The notes under the pieces: generated by a model
What the model saw: the letters and a program-made list of their open reading frames with translations, nothing else
What the model was told of the DNA's origin: nothing
Databases searched by the model: none
In this document: one piece after another, positions 17,814 through 27,217 of the stretch
How positions within the stretch are numbered: the stretch's first letter is position 1
Layout: each line of letters begins with the position of its first letter
NCBI GenBank assembly: GCA_029266495.1
Contig: JAQSWS010000085.1
Span: 1 to 35,607, forward strand
Reading direction: 5' to 3'
DNA length: 35,607 nucleotides
Origin: Rariglobus sp.
GTDB lineage: Bacteria > Verrucomicrobiota > Verrucomicrobiia > Opitutales > Opitutaceae
Position numbers and translations under genes: made by a program

Positions 17814-19118
17814 CTAACGGACCGTCGCCAATAATTCCTTGGCCGTCAGTCGCCCTGTTTTATCGCCGAAAGGAGGCGTGGTGTTTCCCTTGGGTGGCAC
17901 CATTGTCGCTACGGTCGTATCCAAGGAAGTCGTTGCCGTTAAAGGCGGAGGAGGGGTGCTGCCGCCGGCACGACCGACAAACGATGATTCACGCATCGTC
18001 ATGTAAGCCATCGTCAACTCACGGCTCGGGCATTCCATGATGACCTGCCGCAAGTAAGCACAAAACTCGTCGTGATTTCCACGCCACAGTCGTCCCGCGA
18101 GCCACTCGGTGACCCCCGCTTTCATCGCACGCACCCGGTATTCGGGATACATTGCCGTGAGATCGAGCAAGATCCGGCGAGCCAACGGCTCGATATCCAC
18201 TTTGCGATCACGCAAGGCAGGCACTTTCACTATGACGGGTAGGACGAACAGCAATTCCTCCAAGAAAGGCAGGTCCAGATTGCGTCCTTTGTCATCGCAA
18301 TCCGCGACCGTGAACACGAACCGCAGCGGGCGATCACGATCCCTCCGGCGCTTGGCCAGACGCAAAAAATCCAAAAGCTGCGCCTGCTGACTTGCGGGCA
18401 GCAATTCCAGATCCTTGATCAGAAATGTGCGCGGAATCCCGTCATTCAAACGATCCAAAGAGGCCGCAGTGGCCAGTCCTTCGGATGTGACCTCATGATG
18501 TCCCAGCACATAAAGGTAGCCGTTCGAGTCACCGCACATCGCCTGATACTCACGTGCAAGTAATTCAAACTCGCTGCCGGGTTCTCCTCGCAGGATCACC
18601 CCCAGCGACTCCTGCCGGGCCTGCCAGAGCTGATTCATGACCGTCCGCATCAAAGGGCTCCGCGCAATGACATGTTGTGGACGATAGGAGCTGCCTTGCT
18701 GGGCGGCCCCCTGCTCGGCCCCACCCTCTTCAACCGCCTCGGACTGCGCTTCGACTTGCTGCGAAGCGATCATCTTCTGAATGGCTGCAATCGCTTTCTT
18801 TGGATTAATCGGCTGCAACAACACCTCGCTAATCCCCAGCGGGAAAAGCGGGATGATCTGCTCAACGTCCTCCTTGTTCGCGATCAACAAAATACGAGTA
18901 TCCGGGGAGAGATAGCGCACTGTCTTGATGAAGCCAGCCATATCCGCCGAAGCATCCAAGGTGATCGCGCATAAGTCATAAAAACGCGTCACCAACACCC
19001 GTTGGAATTCATCGCTGTCGTGACAGGCGGTAACCTGCGCGTCGCTATCAGTCAGCAACAACGAGAACAGACTGCGCAATCGCGCATCGGGAATGCAAAA
19101 CAAGGCTTGTGAGCTCAT
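17814..19118 (-). CDS. Receiver plus degenerate NtrC-like AAA+ protein
   Basis: A 434-aa cytoplasmic protein. Residues 1-115 have the fold pattern of a response-regulator receiver: 'FYDLCAITLDASADMAGFIKTVRYLSPDTRILLIANKEDVEQIIPLFPLGISEVLLQPINPKKAI'. The likely phospho-acceptor is the Asp in 'ITLDAS', but the usual acidic pair is poorly kept. Residues 145-360 match the sigma-54 activator AAA+ domain, from 'ARSPLMRTVMNQLWQ' to 'VPALRDRKVDIEPLARRILLDL'. Walker A is degenerate (RGEPGSEFELLA, no Lys-Ser/Thr), Walker B lacks DE in the normal place, and there is no GAFTGA loop. ATP hydrolysis and sigma-54 activation are therefore unlikely. The C-terminus is Pro/Thr-rich with no Fis-type helix-turn-helix. 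It is probably a signalling scaffold, and it is the last gene after two Roadblock-like genes. Confidence 0.75.
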   Translation of the reverse strand: MSSQALFCIPDARLRSLFSLLLTDSDAQVTACHDSDEFQRVLVTRFYDLCAITLDASADMAGFIKTVRYLSPDTRILLIANKEDVEQIIPLFPLGISEVLLQPINPKKAIAAIQKMIASQQVEAQSEAVEEGGAEQGAAQQGSSYRPQHVIARSPLMRTVMNQLWQARQESLGVILRGEPGSEFELLAREYQAMCGDSNGYLYVLGHHEVTSEGLATAASLDRLNDGIPRTFLIKDLELLPASQQAQLLDFLRLAKRRRDRDRPLRFVFTVADCDDKGRNLDLPFLEELLFVLPVIVKVPALRDRKVDIEPLARRILLDLTAMYPEYRVRAMKAGVTEWLAGRLWRGNHDEFCAYLRQVIMECPSRELTMAYMTMRESSFVGRAGGSTPPPPLTATTSLDTTVATMVPPKGNTTPPFGDKTGRLTAKELLATVR

Positions 19119-19171
19119 TCGAGATCTTCAAAAAACCGCTATTTCCAACGGGAAACTCCACACGTTAAAAA

Positions 19172-19708
19172 TCAATAGGGGCGGCCGCGAAACATGCGCA
19201 CGATCTTGTGCGGCTCCGGCGCAGGTGCCGGTGCTGCCGCGGGCGCAGGCTCGGCGGCGATCACCGCCGGTGGGAAAGGAGCGGCTGAGAAGGGCGTCGC
19301 CGTGGCCCCCGTCGGCACACGAGCTGCAGCAACCGCCGGCGCCGGAACATCCGAGGCCATCTCGGCCAGAGCTGCGGGCGTCAGATGCTTCAAGGCCATG
19401 TTGGTGACCATCCGCGTTGAGGCAAAATTGGCGGTCTCGGCGGCCAGCACCAGCAGCACCGCCTGATCAGTGCGGCGAAAAAGAATCCATTTCTCCGCAA
19501 CCCGGAGCAGATAGTCATCACACGGCAGGAAGTTTTCATCCATCGTCTCGTAAAGAGCAGCGATACGCCGTAACGCATCGGAAAACACATCGGGTGAAAG
19601 AAAGGCGGGCATCCGATTCAAAAACACCTGCCCGGACAGACCAAAGAGGCATACGCCGTCTACGCCGGGAATATCCAGGACGTTGTCGAAAACTTTATTA
19701 AGGACCAT
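19172..19708 (-). CDS. Roadblock/LC7-like protein with Ala/Pro tail
   Basis: A 178-aa protein. Residues 1-115 fit the small alpha/beta Roadblock/LC7 (profilin-like) pattern: 'VLDIPGVDGVCLFGLSGQVFLNRMP', 'SDALRRIAALYETMDE', 'DDYLLRVAEKWILFRRTDQAVLLVLAAETANFASTRMVTNMALKHL'. Bacterial Roadblock proteins often pair with Ras-like GTPases (MglA/MglB) or act in signalling complexes. Residues 120-168 are Ala/Pro-rich and disordered, ending in a basic 'HKIVRMFRGRPY' that might bind a partner. It lies between a second Roadblock-like gene (12 bases upstream) and the degenerate NtrC-like gene. No GTPase gene is visible here. The family assignment is by fold pattern and moderate. Confidence 0.62.
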   Translation of the reverse strand: MVLNKVFDNVLDIPGVDGVCLFGLSGQVFLNRMPAFLSPDVFSDALRRIAALYETMDENFLPCDDYLLRVAEKWILFRRTDQAVLLVLAAETANFASTRMVTNMALKHLTPAALAEMASDVPAPAVAAARVPTGATATPFSAAPFPPAVIAAEPAPAAAPAPAPEPHKIVRMFRGRPY

Positions 19709-19720
19709 GACGTTAGTAGG

Positions 19721-20047
19721 TTAGCTAAGGTTTAGGATCTGGCGCATCTGGGAAACGATCTCATTTACCCGGGCGCGTGAGTTAAGAATCACCCCGACCA
19801 CCTCGTTATTGACCGGTATGCACACGACGGTGAGCGATTTCCCCTGAATTTGGGCTTCATGAAAGTGCTCGAGCCCAAACGATTCACCAATGAGCACCGC
19901 GATTTGCTGGAAGTAGACGATGACATTCGCAAGCACATCGACCTCATTGCCTTCCTGCTCGATGACGTCACCTGCCTCTGAACAGCGGACATACCCAATG
20001 ACATTGGGTGCCTGCATGATTTGGTTAATGGCCAGATTATTTCCCAT
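19721..20047 (-). CDS. Roadblock/LC7-like small protein
   Basis: A 108-aa protein from the ATG at 20047. The single-domain pattern is 'APNVIGYVRCSEAGDVIEQEGNEVDVLANVIVYFQQIAVLIGESFGLEHFHEAQIQGKSLTVVCIPVNNEVVGVILNSRARVNEIVSQMRQIL'. This is the strand-helix-strand-strand-helix arrangement of Roadblock/LC7 proteins, with 'IGESFGLEHFHEAQIQGKSLTVVCIPVNNEVVGVIL' as the central sheet. An upstream in-frame ATG at 20104 would add 19 residues with an unrelated look, so I prefer 20047. It is first in a minus-strand cluster with the other Roadblock-like gene and the NtrC-like gene. A near-consensus sigma-54 -24 box lies just upstream. Confidence 0.62.
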   Translation of the reverse strand: MGNNLAINQIMQAPNVIGYVRCSEAGDVIEQEGNEVDVLANVIVYFQQIAVLIGESFGLEHFHEAQIQGKSLTVVCIPVNNEVVGVILNSRARVNEIVSQMRQILNLS

Positions 20048-20073
20048 AAAGAGATGTGTGTATTTCAGGATAT

Positions 20074-20089
20074 ACCACATCGCGTGCCA
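20074..20089 (-). promoter_or_regulatory. Sigma-54-like promoter candidate (perfect -24, weak -12)
   Basis: On the minus strand TGGCACG (20083-20089) is followed, at the spacing expected of sigma-54 promoters, by GTGGT (20074-20078) where TTGCA or TTGCT is expected. The -24 half is perfect, but the invariant C of the -12 GC is missing. It lies 27 bases before the 20047 start. Confidence 0.25.
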
Positions 20090-21504
<1,415 letters not shown>

Positions 21505-21511
21505 TATTTGT

Positions 21512-21598
21512 GATTCATGATTCGCGGATTATGATCCTAACCGACGGCTCCGCCGGGCAGGCCGGATGCCGGCAATCATAAATCCCAAGTCATAGATC
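21512..21598. repeat. Imperfect inverted repeat between mreB and mreC
   Basis: The arm 21512-21535 and the reverse complement of 21575-21598 agree at 17 of 24 positions, including a seven-base exact outer block (TTATGAT, then ATCATAA). A G/C-rich segment lies between (21536-21574), including the CCGGATGCCGG palindrome-like core. It fills nearly the whole gap. It may be a transcript-processing hairpin or a degenerate interspersed palindrome. Confidence 0.55.
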
Positions 21599-21605
21599 CT
21601 CCGCC

Positions 21606-22445
21606 GTGCTTCCCCAGCGTTTCGACCAAGCCAAACCGTTTCTCACGCTGGGCATTGCGCTGCTTGCATGGCTGCTCATTCCAACCGCCGTGAAGCGCAT
21701 GGCGCGCACCAGCTTTTTTGAGCTTCAGGCACCGTTGCAAACGACCGCCTCCTATGTTCGCGATCTTCAGGATTTTTGGTCGCTCAAAACCCGCTCAAAA
21801 AACGAGCTCATCGAAGCCGGTCGCGACCTTGCCCGCCTCAACGCCGCCTACGAAGCCCGCCTCCAGCAAGACGCCGCTTTACGGGCTGAACTCGAACGCT
21901 TGGAGCGCATTCTCAAGCTCCCCACTCCCCCCGGATACCGGGCGGAGCCCGCCCGCGTGGTGTTGCGCGATTTCTCCTCCTGGTGGCAGCGACTGGTCAT
22001 CCGCAAAGGCCATAACTATGGCTTGGTTGAAGGGGCTCCGGTGATCTACGCAGGTGGAGTCGTCGGACGGGTGCGGGAGGTTCATGCTTATACGGCCGTG
22101 GTCGAACTGGTGAGCAGCCCCGGAGTGCGCATCGCCGCCACAACCGAGGGAGACACGCGCCCAATCAGTTATCAGGGCGGCGTAAACCCCACCTACGGCC
22201 CCGCAGTCGGCACGGTTGAATATGTGCCGCTGGACATTTTCGTCACCCCGTCCGCGCCCCGGCGCCTGGTCACCTCCGGATTAGGCGGCGTGTTTCCGCC
22301 CAATCTCACCATCGGTTTTCTCATTCGGGTGGAACCCAGCTCCGATGGTCTTTTCAAATCCGGTGATGTTCGTCTCGATCCAGCCCTCTCCGCCCTTAAC
22401 GAAGTAACCGTGCTCGTGCCCGAGCCCGCCGCGTCCGCCCGTTGA
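21606..22445 (+). CDS. mreC: Rod-shape-determining protein MreC
   Basis: A 279-aa bitopic inner-membrane protein of the elongasome. A single membrane helix (about residues 11-30) is followed by a coiled coil (about 60-100, 'LARLNAAYEARLQQDAALRAELERLERIL') and two periplasmic beta domains. Key phrases are 'ARVVLRDFSSWWQRLVIRKGHNYGLVEGAPVIYAGGVVGRVREV' and 'LVTSGLGGVFPPNLTIGFLIRVE', both typical of MreC. It interacts with PBP2 and activates it. The start is a GTG at 21606. It is spaced four bases from mreD. Confidence 0.95.
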   Translation: MLPQRFDQAKPFLTLGIALLAWLLIPTAVKRMARTSFFELQAPLQTTASYVRDLQDFWSLKTRSKNELIEAGRDLARLNAAYEARLQQDAALRAELERLERILKLPTPPGYRAEPARVVLRDFSSWWQRLVIRKGHNYGLVEGAPVIYAGGVVGRVREVHAYTAVVELVSSPGVRIAATTEGDTRPISYQGGVNPTYGPAVGTVEYVPLDIFVTPSAPRRLVTSGLGGVFPPNLTIGFLIRVEPSSDGLFKSGDVRLDPALSALNEVTVLVPEPAASAR

Positions 22446-22448
22446 TCC

Positions 22449-22982
22449 ATGAAACGCCGGGTGCTCATCCTCACTGCCGCCTCGTTGCTGCTCGTGCTGC
22501 TGGTCGGACAGCTCAACCACTATCTCGCCCTCTGGCAGATGCACGTCTGGTGCGGCGGGCTTTTCGTCGCGTTCGTCGCCCTCCGGCTCGGCTACCGCAC
22601 AGGGGCGGCCTCCGTGTTCGCCGCCGGCCTGCTGCTTGATGCAGGCGTGCCGGCCGCTTTCGGGACGCAGGGGTTCCTTTTTCTCGCAGCCCACGCCGTC
22701 ATTTTCACCGTCCGCGCCCGCGCTCCGCGCGACGAAACCATCATCGGCGTCATGGTCGCCCTTTTCGCCAACCTGGGTCTCTTCCTCGCCCTATGCTTCC
22801 TCCGCATGGACTCCACGATGGATCCGGCGCAATCCTGGATGCGGGCGTTTGCCGATCTCCTGATCTCCCAGATCGTGCTCGCACTGATCGCCCCTTGGTT
22901 TTTCGCCGTCCAAACCCGCCTCCTCGAGGCCAATGGCACCAGCCTGCGGGCCACCACCCGCACTTCTCGATTCGCCCTCTGA
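22449..22982 (+). CDS. mreD: Rod-shape-determining protein MreD
   Basis: A 177-aa integral membrane protein with about five hydrophobic segments (residues 5-25, 33-47, 55-70, 100-117 and 135-153). MreD is poorly conserved at sequence level. The call rests on membrane topology, length (160-180 is usual) and position between mreC and mrdA. Partial similarity is visible in 'GLFVAFVALRLGYRTGAASVFAAGLLLD', corresponding to the MreD region with G and D in the membrane. The ATG is four bases after the mreC stop, with no ribosome site of its own, so translation is likely coupled. It precedes mrdA by three bases. Confidence 0.88.
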   Translation: MKRRVLILTAASLLLVLLVGQLNHYLALWQMHVWCGGLFVAFVALRLGYRTGAASVFAAGLLLDAGVPAAFGTQGFLFLAAHAVIFTVRARAPRDETIIGVMVALFANLGLFLALCFLRMDSTMDPAQSWMRAFADLLISQIVLALIAPWFFAVQTRLLEANGTSLRATTRTSRFAL

Positions 22983-22985
22983 GCC

Positions 22986-24953
22986 ATGCCTGACAACGGT
23001 TCGGAACGTTCGGGCGGTCTCGTCGAAACCCACAAGGGCTACAACCCGCGGGTCGTCGTCTTTTATCTCTTTATCGCCGGCCTCCTGCTCATCCTGGCCG
23101 GCGGCCTCGCCTACCAACAGTTGCTGCGGAGCGACAGTTTCCACGAAAGCGAGCGCAAGCAGAACCAGCGCCGCGTGCTCGTGCCCGGCCCCCGTGGCAA
23201 CATTTATGACCGTGAAGGTCGCCCCCTCGTGACCAATCGTCCCCGCTTCGCCGTCACCCTCTACCTCGGCGAGCTGCGCAAGGAGTTTCGCGCCGAATAC
23301 ATCCGCATCCGCAAGGCGTATCGGGAAACCGGTGACAAAGACATTCCCAGCACATCGCAAATGGAGCGCATTGCCCGGTTCACGGTGGTCCAACGCTACC
23401 TCAACCAGATCAACCGCGCGCTCGGCCGCAGCGAAACGCTCGACTCCGACGACCTCGACAAACACTTCCGCCAGCAACTCCTCCTGCCCTATCTCCTGGT
23501 CGACGACCTCGGACACGGGGAATACGCCCGGTTGATCGAACAGCTCCCCGTCACCTCCCCGCTTCAGGTTTACGCCTCCAGCGTCCGTGATTATCCGCTG
23601 GGCTCGATCGCCGCCCAGACCCTCGGCTACGTCACCGCCAACGATGCCATCGAGGCAGCCGAAGACTTCCCCGGCGCGGAACTCACCACCTTCAAGATGA
23701 AAGGCACCCTCGGACGCGAAGGCTTGGAGGCGCGCTTCGACCCGCTTCTCCAAGGCCAGACCGGCGGGGCCATCTACCGGGTCGATCCCGCCGGCTACCG
23801 GATCAACCCGCCTCTCTCCAAACGCCAGCCCGTGCACGGCCGCGATCTGCGCACCTCCCTTGACGCCGATCTCCAGCAGGCGGCCGAAAAGGTCATGACC
23901 GACACCGAGCTCGCCGCCGCCGCCGTGGCGATCGACATCCGCAGCGGTGAAGTCCTCGTGCTCGCGAGCAAACCCGATTACGACCTCACCGGTTTCATTC
24001 CGCGTCTCAGCCATCCCGCGGCCCGGGACATCACCGAACGCGGAGCCTGGCTCAATCGTGCCACCCACGGGCTTTACCCCCCCGGCTCGTCATTCAAGAT
24101 CCTCACCGCCATCGCCGGGTTGCGCAGCCAGACCATCGACCCCGCGGTCCGCGTCAATTGCACGGGCTACTATCAGGTCGGCGGACGCAGGTTCCCCTGT
24201 CACGACGGCCATGCCCACGGCGAGATCAACCTCGCCACCGCCATCGAAAAAAGCTGCAACGTCTACTTCTACAAACAGGGCCTGGACATGGGGGTGGAAA
24301 CCCTCGCCTCGGAGGCCCGTCGCCACGGCTTTGGCCGGCCCACCGGTCTGGAAGTTTTGGAAACACGCGGCACGCTCGTTCCGGACCCCGCCTGGAGGAA
24401 AGAACGCCGCGACGCCCGCTGGTTTCCGGGCGACACCGCCAACTTTTCCATTGGCCAGGGAGACCTGCTCGTCACGCCCCTGCAGATGGCCGCCTTCACC
24501 GCCTCGGTCGCACGCGACGAACTCACCACCACCCCCACGCTCCGGCACGACGAAAATCGGGCCGCGCAACACAGCCCCCGCAGCGGCCTCACCGGCCCGC
24601 AATACGCCGCACTCATCGCCGGCATGGAAGCCTGCACCGTCACCGGCACGGCAAAGGTCCTGCAGTCGCCTTTCATGAAAATCCCCGGGATGCGCATCGC
24701 CGGAAAAACCGGCACCGCACAAAAGCAGACGCCCCATGGCACCATTAACTTCGCCTGGTTCATCTGCTTCGCCCCCGTGGAAAACCCCCGGGTCGCAATC
24801 GCCGTCGTGGTGGAGGGCGACACCCCCGGTGAAGAAACCGCCGGCGGTCGCTACGCCGTTCCCGTTGCCCGCGCGATTTTGAAAACCTGGGACGACAAAC
24901 AGAAAAAACACCCTTCTCCTTTGCAGTCTTCCGCGGTGCCCGCGTCCCCCTGA
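22986..24953 (+). CDS. mrdA: Penicillin-binding protein 2 (elongasome transpeptidase)
   Basis: A 655-aa class B penicillin-binding protein that cross-links peptidoglycan during elongation with RodA, whose gene is not in this window. A short cytoplasmic N-terminus and one membrane helix (about residues 23-45) come first. The pedestal domain is marked by 'RRVLVPGPRGNIYDREGRPL' and 'GTLGREGLEARFDPLLQG'. The transpeptidase motifs are SxxK with nucleophile Ser368 (GSSFK), SxN at 423-425 (SCN), and KTG at 574-576. Length and motifs fit PBP2 rather than FtsI, and the mreBCD context agrees. It ends 34 bases before the convergent transglutaminase gene fragment. Confidence 0.95.
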   Translation: MPDNGSERSGGLVETHKGYNPRVVVFYLFIAGLLLILAGGLAYQQLLRSDSFHESERKQNQRRVLVPGPRGNIYDREGRPLVTNRPRFAVTLYLGELRKEFRAEYIRIRKAYRETGDKDIPSTSQMERIARFTVVQRYLNQINRALGRSETLDSDDLDKHFRQQLLLPYLLVDDLGHGEYARLIEQLPVTSPLQVYASSVRDYPLGSIAAQTLGYVTANDAIEAAEDFPGAELTTFKMKGTLGREGLEARFDPLLQGQTGGAIYRVDPAGYRINPPLSKRQPVHGRDLRTSLDADLQQAAEKVMTDTELAAAAVAIDIRSGEVLVLASKPDYDLTGFIPRLSHPAARDITERGAWLNRATHGLYPPGSSFKILTAIAGLRSQTIDPAVRVNCTGYYQVGGRRFPCHDGHAHGEINLATAIEKSCNVYFYKQGLDMGVETLASEARRHGFGRPTGLEVLETRGTLVPDPAWRKERRDARWFPGDTANFSIGQGDLLVTPLQMAAFTASVARDELTTTPTLRHDENRAAQHSPRSGLTGPQYAALIAGMEACTVTGTAKVLQSPFMKIPGMRIAGKTGTAQKQTPHGTINFAWFICFAPVENPRVAIAVVVEGDTPGEETAGGRYAVPVARAILKTWDDKQKKHPSPLQSSAVPASP

Positions 24954-24990
24954 AAAACAGGAGGGCCGGCTGAATCCCCGGCGGTTTTCA
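24951..24990. terminator. Possible shared terminator of convergent genes
   Basis: TGAAAA at 24951-24956 pairs with TTTTCA at 24985-24990. Inside, GCCGG at 24965-24969 pairs with CCGGC at 24978-24982. The outer arms contain the stop codons of both convergent genes (mrdA and the transglutaminase part). The stem is interrupted, so termination ability is uncertain. Confidence 0.35.
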
Positions 24991-25800
24991 AGCCGCGGAG
25001 CTACGCGCATTCCGGCATGCCCGCCTGGCACGCCTGAACGCACCTTGCGGGTTCGGCCAGTTCTGGCGCGGCCCATAACGCAACTGCTCCAACTCCGATC
25101 GCACCGGAGCCAGCTCCGTCTCGGTCGCCTCGGTTCTGCATTCCTCGATTTTGCGCAACCAGCGCCCCGCCTCGCGACGCACTGGATCGGCCCCGCGCCG
25201 CGTCAGACCGCTGCGCCAGCGCATCCATATACCGCGCCCATAGCCCCGCCAGCCCAGCACAAGGCCAAACGCCGTCACGATGATAAACGCCCAGGCCGCC
25301 AGCCGGGCGACATCCCACGGTCGCTGCAGCCACGCCCTGATCGCCGCCAGCCGCTCGTTGACGATCAACTTCAACGCCTTTGTCCAGTTCTCGATCGCAT
25401 GCCGGGCTTCGCGCGCCATCTCCACCTGTGAATTCTGATCGAAGTCCACGATGCGCCGATACCAGAACATGCGTAATCCATCGAATTTCGCCGACCAGCT
25501 CCTGTCGCTTATCCGCGCCAGCCTTGCCTCCGTGCTCTCCTCCGTCCGGGCTTGCTCGGGTAGAATCGCCCCTGGCGTCGGGTCCGCCCTCACCCATACC
25601 TTCGTTACCGGGTCATAAATCTCGCACCATGCGTGCGCATCGGAATTGCGAATGACGAGGTTCTGGCTTCCGGGATTCCAGGTGCCGCCGCGAAAGCCGG
25701 TGACCAGCCGCGTGGGATATCCCGCCGTCCGTCCCATCAAGGTGAGCGCGCCGGCGAACAACTCACAATGTCCGGGTTGCGACGACGCCATCCAGCGCAC
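24988..25800 (-). CDS. TgpA-like transglutaminase, C-terminal part (frameshifted)
   Basis: The C-terminal 270 residues of a TgpA-like membrane transglutaminase. The catalytic triad is present: Cys12 in 'QPGHCELFAGALTLMGR', His in 'NSDAHAWCEIYDP', and Asp in 'VWVRADPTPG'. One membrane helix follows (about residues 168-188), then a short cytoplasmic tail. The listed ATG at 25800 is only the first in frame. The same frame codes on upstream to about 25910 with 'EDARAFARLASAWLAQKHAYS', which is typical domain sequence. The beginning of the protein therefore lies in the N-terminal fragment at 25820-27217, joined through a one-base frameshift. Family members are usually one protein of about 650-750 aa. 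Confidence 0.8.
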   Translation of the reverse strand: MRWMASSQPGHCELFAGALTLMGRTAGYPTRLVTGFRGGTWNPGSQNLVIRNSDAHAWCEIYDPVTKVWVRADPTPGAILPEQARTEESTEARLARISDRSWSAKFDGLRMFWYRRIVDFDQNSQVEMAREARHAIENWTKALKLIVNERLAAIRAWLQRPWDVARLAAWAFIIVTAFGLVLGWRGYGRGIWMRWRSGLTRRGADPVRREAGRWLRKIEECRTEATETELAPVRSELEQLRYGPRQNWPNPQGAFRRARRACRNARSSAA

Positions 25801-25819
25801 CAGCAGATCGCCGTCACCC

Positions 25820-27217
25820 TCACCGATATTCGACTGCAGCGAATACGCGTGCTTTTGCGCCAGCCACGCGCTCGCCAGACGGGCAAACGCGCGCGCGTCC
25901 TCCCTGCACCCGGGCGGTGTCCGCTTCTCCCAATGAAACTTTCAGGAACGAGGGCATTCCGGCAGGGGTGGTCCGGGGAGCCCCCGTCTCCCCGTATTGC
26001 TCCTGCAAGAAAGGCACGGGGTCGCGTGCCTGCACGATTTCCACCGGACCCAGCTCAGGTTCGTTTTTCATGCCCTCAACCCGGTAGGCGAACATCTTCG
26101 CCGGCGGTTTTTCCAGACGCAGCAGGCGCAACTCGTCATTGATCGCATACGTTTGCGCGCCATCGCTGAACTGCATGTTGTTGAAGCCTCCCAAGGTCGG
26201 CAGATACCGGCTCGTGCCGCCCTCCAGATAAAACACCCAGACGGCACTACCCGCGCGCGGACGCACGCTGCCGACGACAAACGCCCGCTTTCTCCGTTCG
26301 GTCCGCAACTGGTCACGGAGCTCCGGCGAAACCGTGAACATGCCATCCGCGTAGCCGTCCAGCACCAGCATCCGCCAATAAGGGTCGGCCGGGATCTGAC
26401 GGGGATCTGACACATCCACGCGCAGCGCCACGCCGGTGTCCTGCTGGATGTCCGTCACGTCATTGAAGCTCACATTTTCGCTAAACCCCGTCTTCGACTG
26501 CCGGTTGATCATGTTCTCAAGGAAGAACGTGTTGCTGATTTCAAAACGCGGCAGCGCAAAGAACAGCAGCGCCGACAGCCCCACCACGCCGCCGAACAAG
26601 CCCGAGCCCAGCAACGCCACGCGCCAGTCCGTCGCCGCGTGCAGCCTCCGCGCAAGCCTCACCCACTCGATCCGCATCCATGCCGGGGGCGCCGACGCCG
26701 AAAACTCCACCGGCGCCTGCCCGACCTCGGCCGAGTCGATCAGCGTGATCACCAGCAGGAACATCAACGTGCACGCCGTGAACACCACGATCTGCAACGC
26801 AAACACCATTGAAACCGAGAGCACACCCGCGATCACCACCAGGAACAGACCCAGCACGATCAGTTGCAAATCATCGCGTCGCTTGCGCGGCGTCACCGCC
26901 CGGTAAAGCACGAGCATCAACGCCAGGCGGATCATCGCGGGCAGCGGCTCGCGGTTGAGATAGAAATCCACCGCAAACAACGCCACGAACAATGGAAAGG
27001 CCAGGCGATGGGCCCAGCGCGGCACATACAAGGTAAGCACCGGCCACCGCAGCACCAGAGGCACCACCGTCGTGATCGCCACCAGCCAGATCCATGCCTC
27101 GACGTCCATGTAAAGGACCGTCCAGGCCGAGAGCAGCGCCAGGGCGCCGCCCAGGACCCACTTGAGCTGGTAGAGCTCGGTGAGGTTAAGCTGAGGCCGC
27201 TTTTTCTCCATCGACAT
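25820..27217 (-). CDS. TgpA-like transglutaminase, N-terminal part (frameshifted)
   Basis: The N-terminal part of a TgpA-like protein (DUF3488 type), about 465 aa from the ATG at 27217. There are about six membrane helices in residues 15-160 and another near 215-235, then a periplasmic region ('YWRMLVLDGYADGMF', 'FYLEGGTSRYLPTLGGF'). The frame leaves the family after 'SLGEADTARVQ': one base too many around 25901-25912 shifts it into Arg/Val-rich sequence ending at 25820. Removing one base restores the expected 'ARV(R)EDARAFARL' run into the transglutaminase core. GGGGAG lies nine bases before the 27217 start, one of the few Shine-Dalgarno-like sites here. It overlaps the DUF58 gene end. It could be a sequencing error or a true loss of function. 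Confidence 0.8.
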   Translation of the reverse strand: MSMEKKRPQLNLTELYQLKWVLGGALALLSAWTVLYMDVEAWIWLVAITTVVPLVLRWPVLTLYVPRWAHRLAFPLFVALFAVDFYLNREPLPAMIRLALMLVLYRAVTPRKRRDDLQLIVLGLFLVVIAGVLSVSMVFALQIVVFTACTLMFLLVITLIDSAEVGQAPVEFSASAPPAWMRIEWVRLARRLHAATDWRVALLGSGLFGGVVGLSALLFFALPRFEISNTFFLENMINRQSKTGFSENVSFNDVTDIQQDTGVALRVDVSDPRQIPADPYWRMLVLDGYADGMFTVSPELRDQLRTERRKRAFVVGSVRPRAGSAVWVFYLEGGTSRYLPTLGGFNNMQFSDGAQTYAINDELRLLRLEKPPAKMFAYRVEGMKNEPELGPVEIVQARDPVPFLQEQYGETGAPRTTPAGMPSFLKVSLGEADTARVQGGRARVCPSGERVAGAKARVFAAVEYR

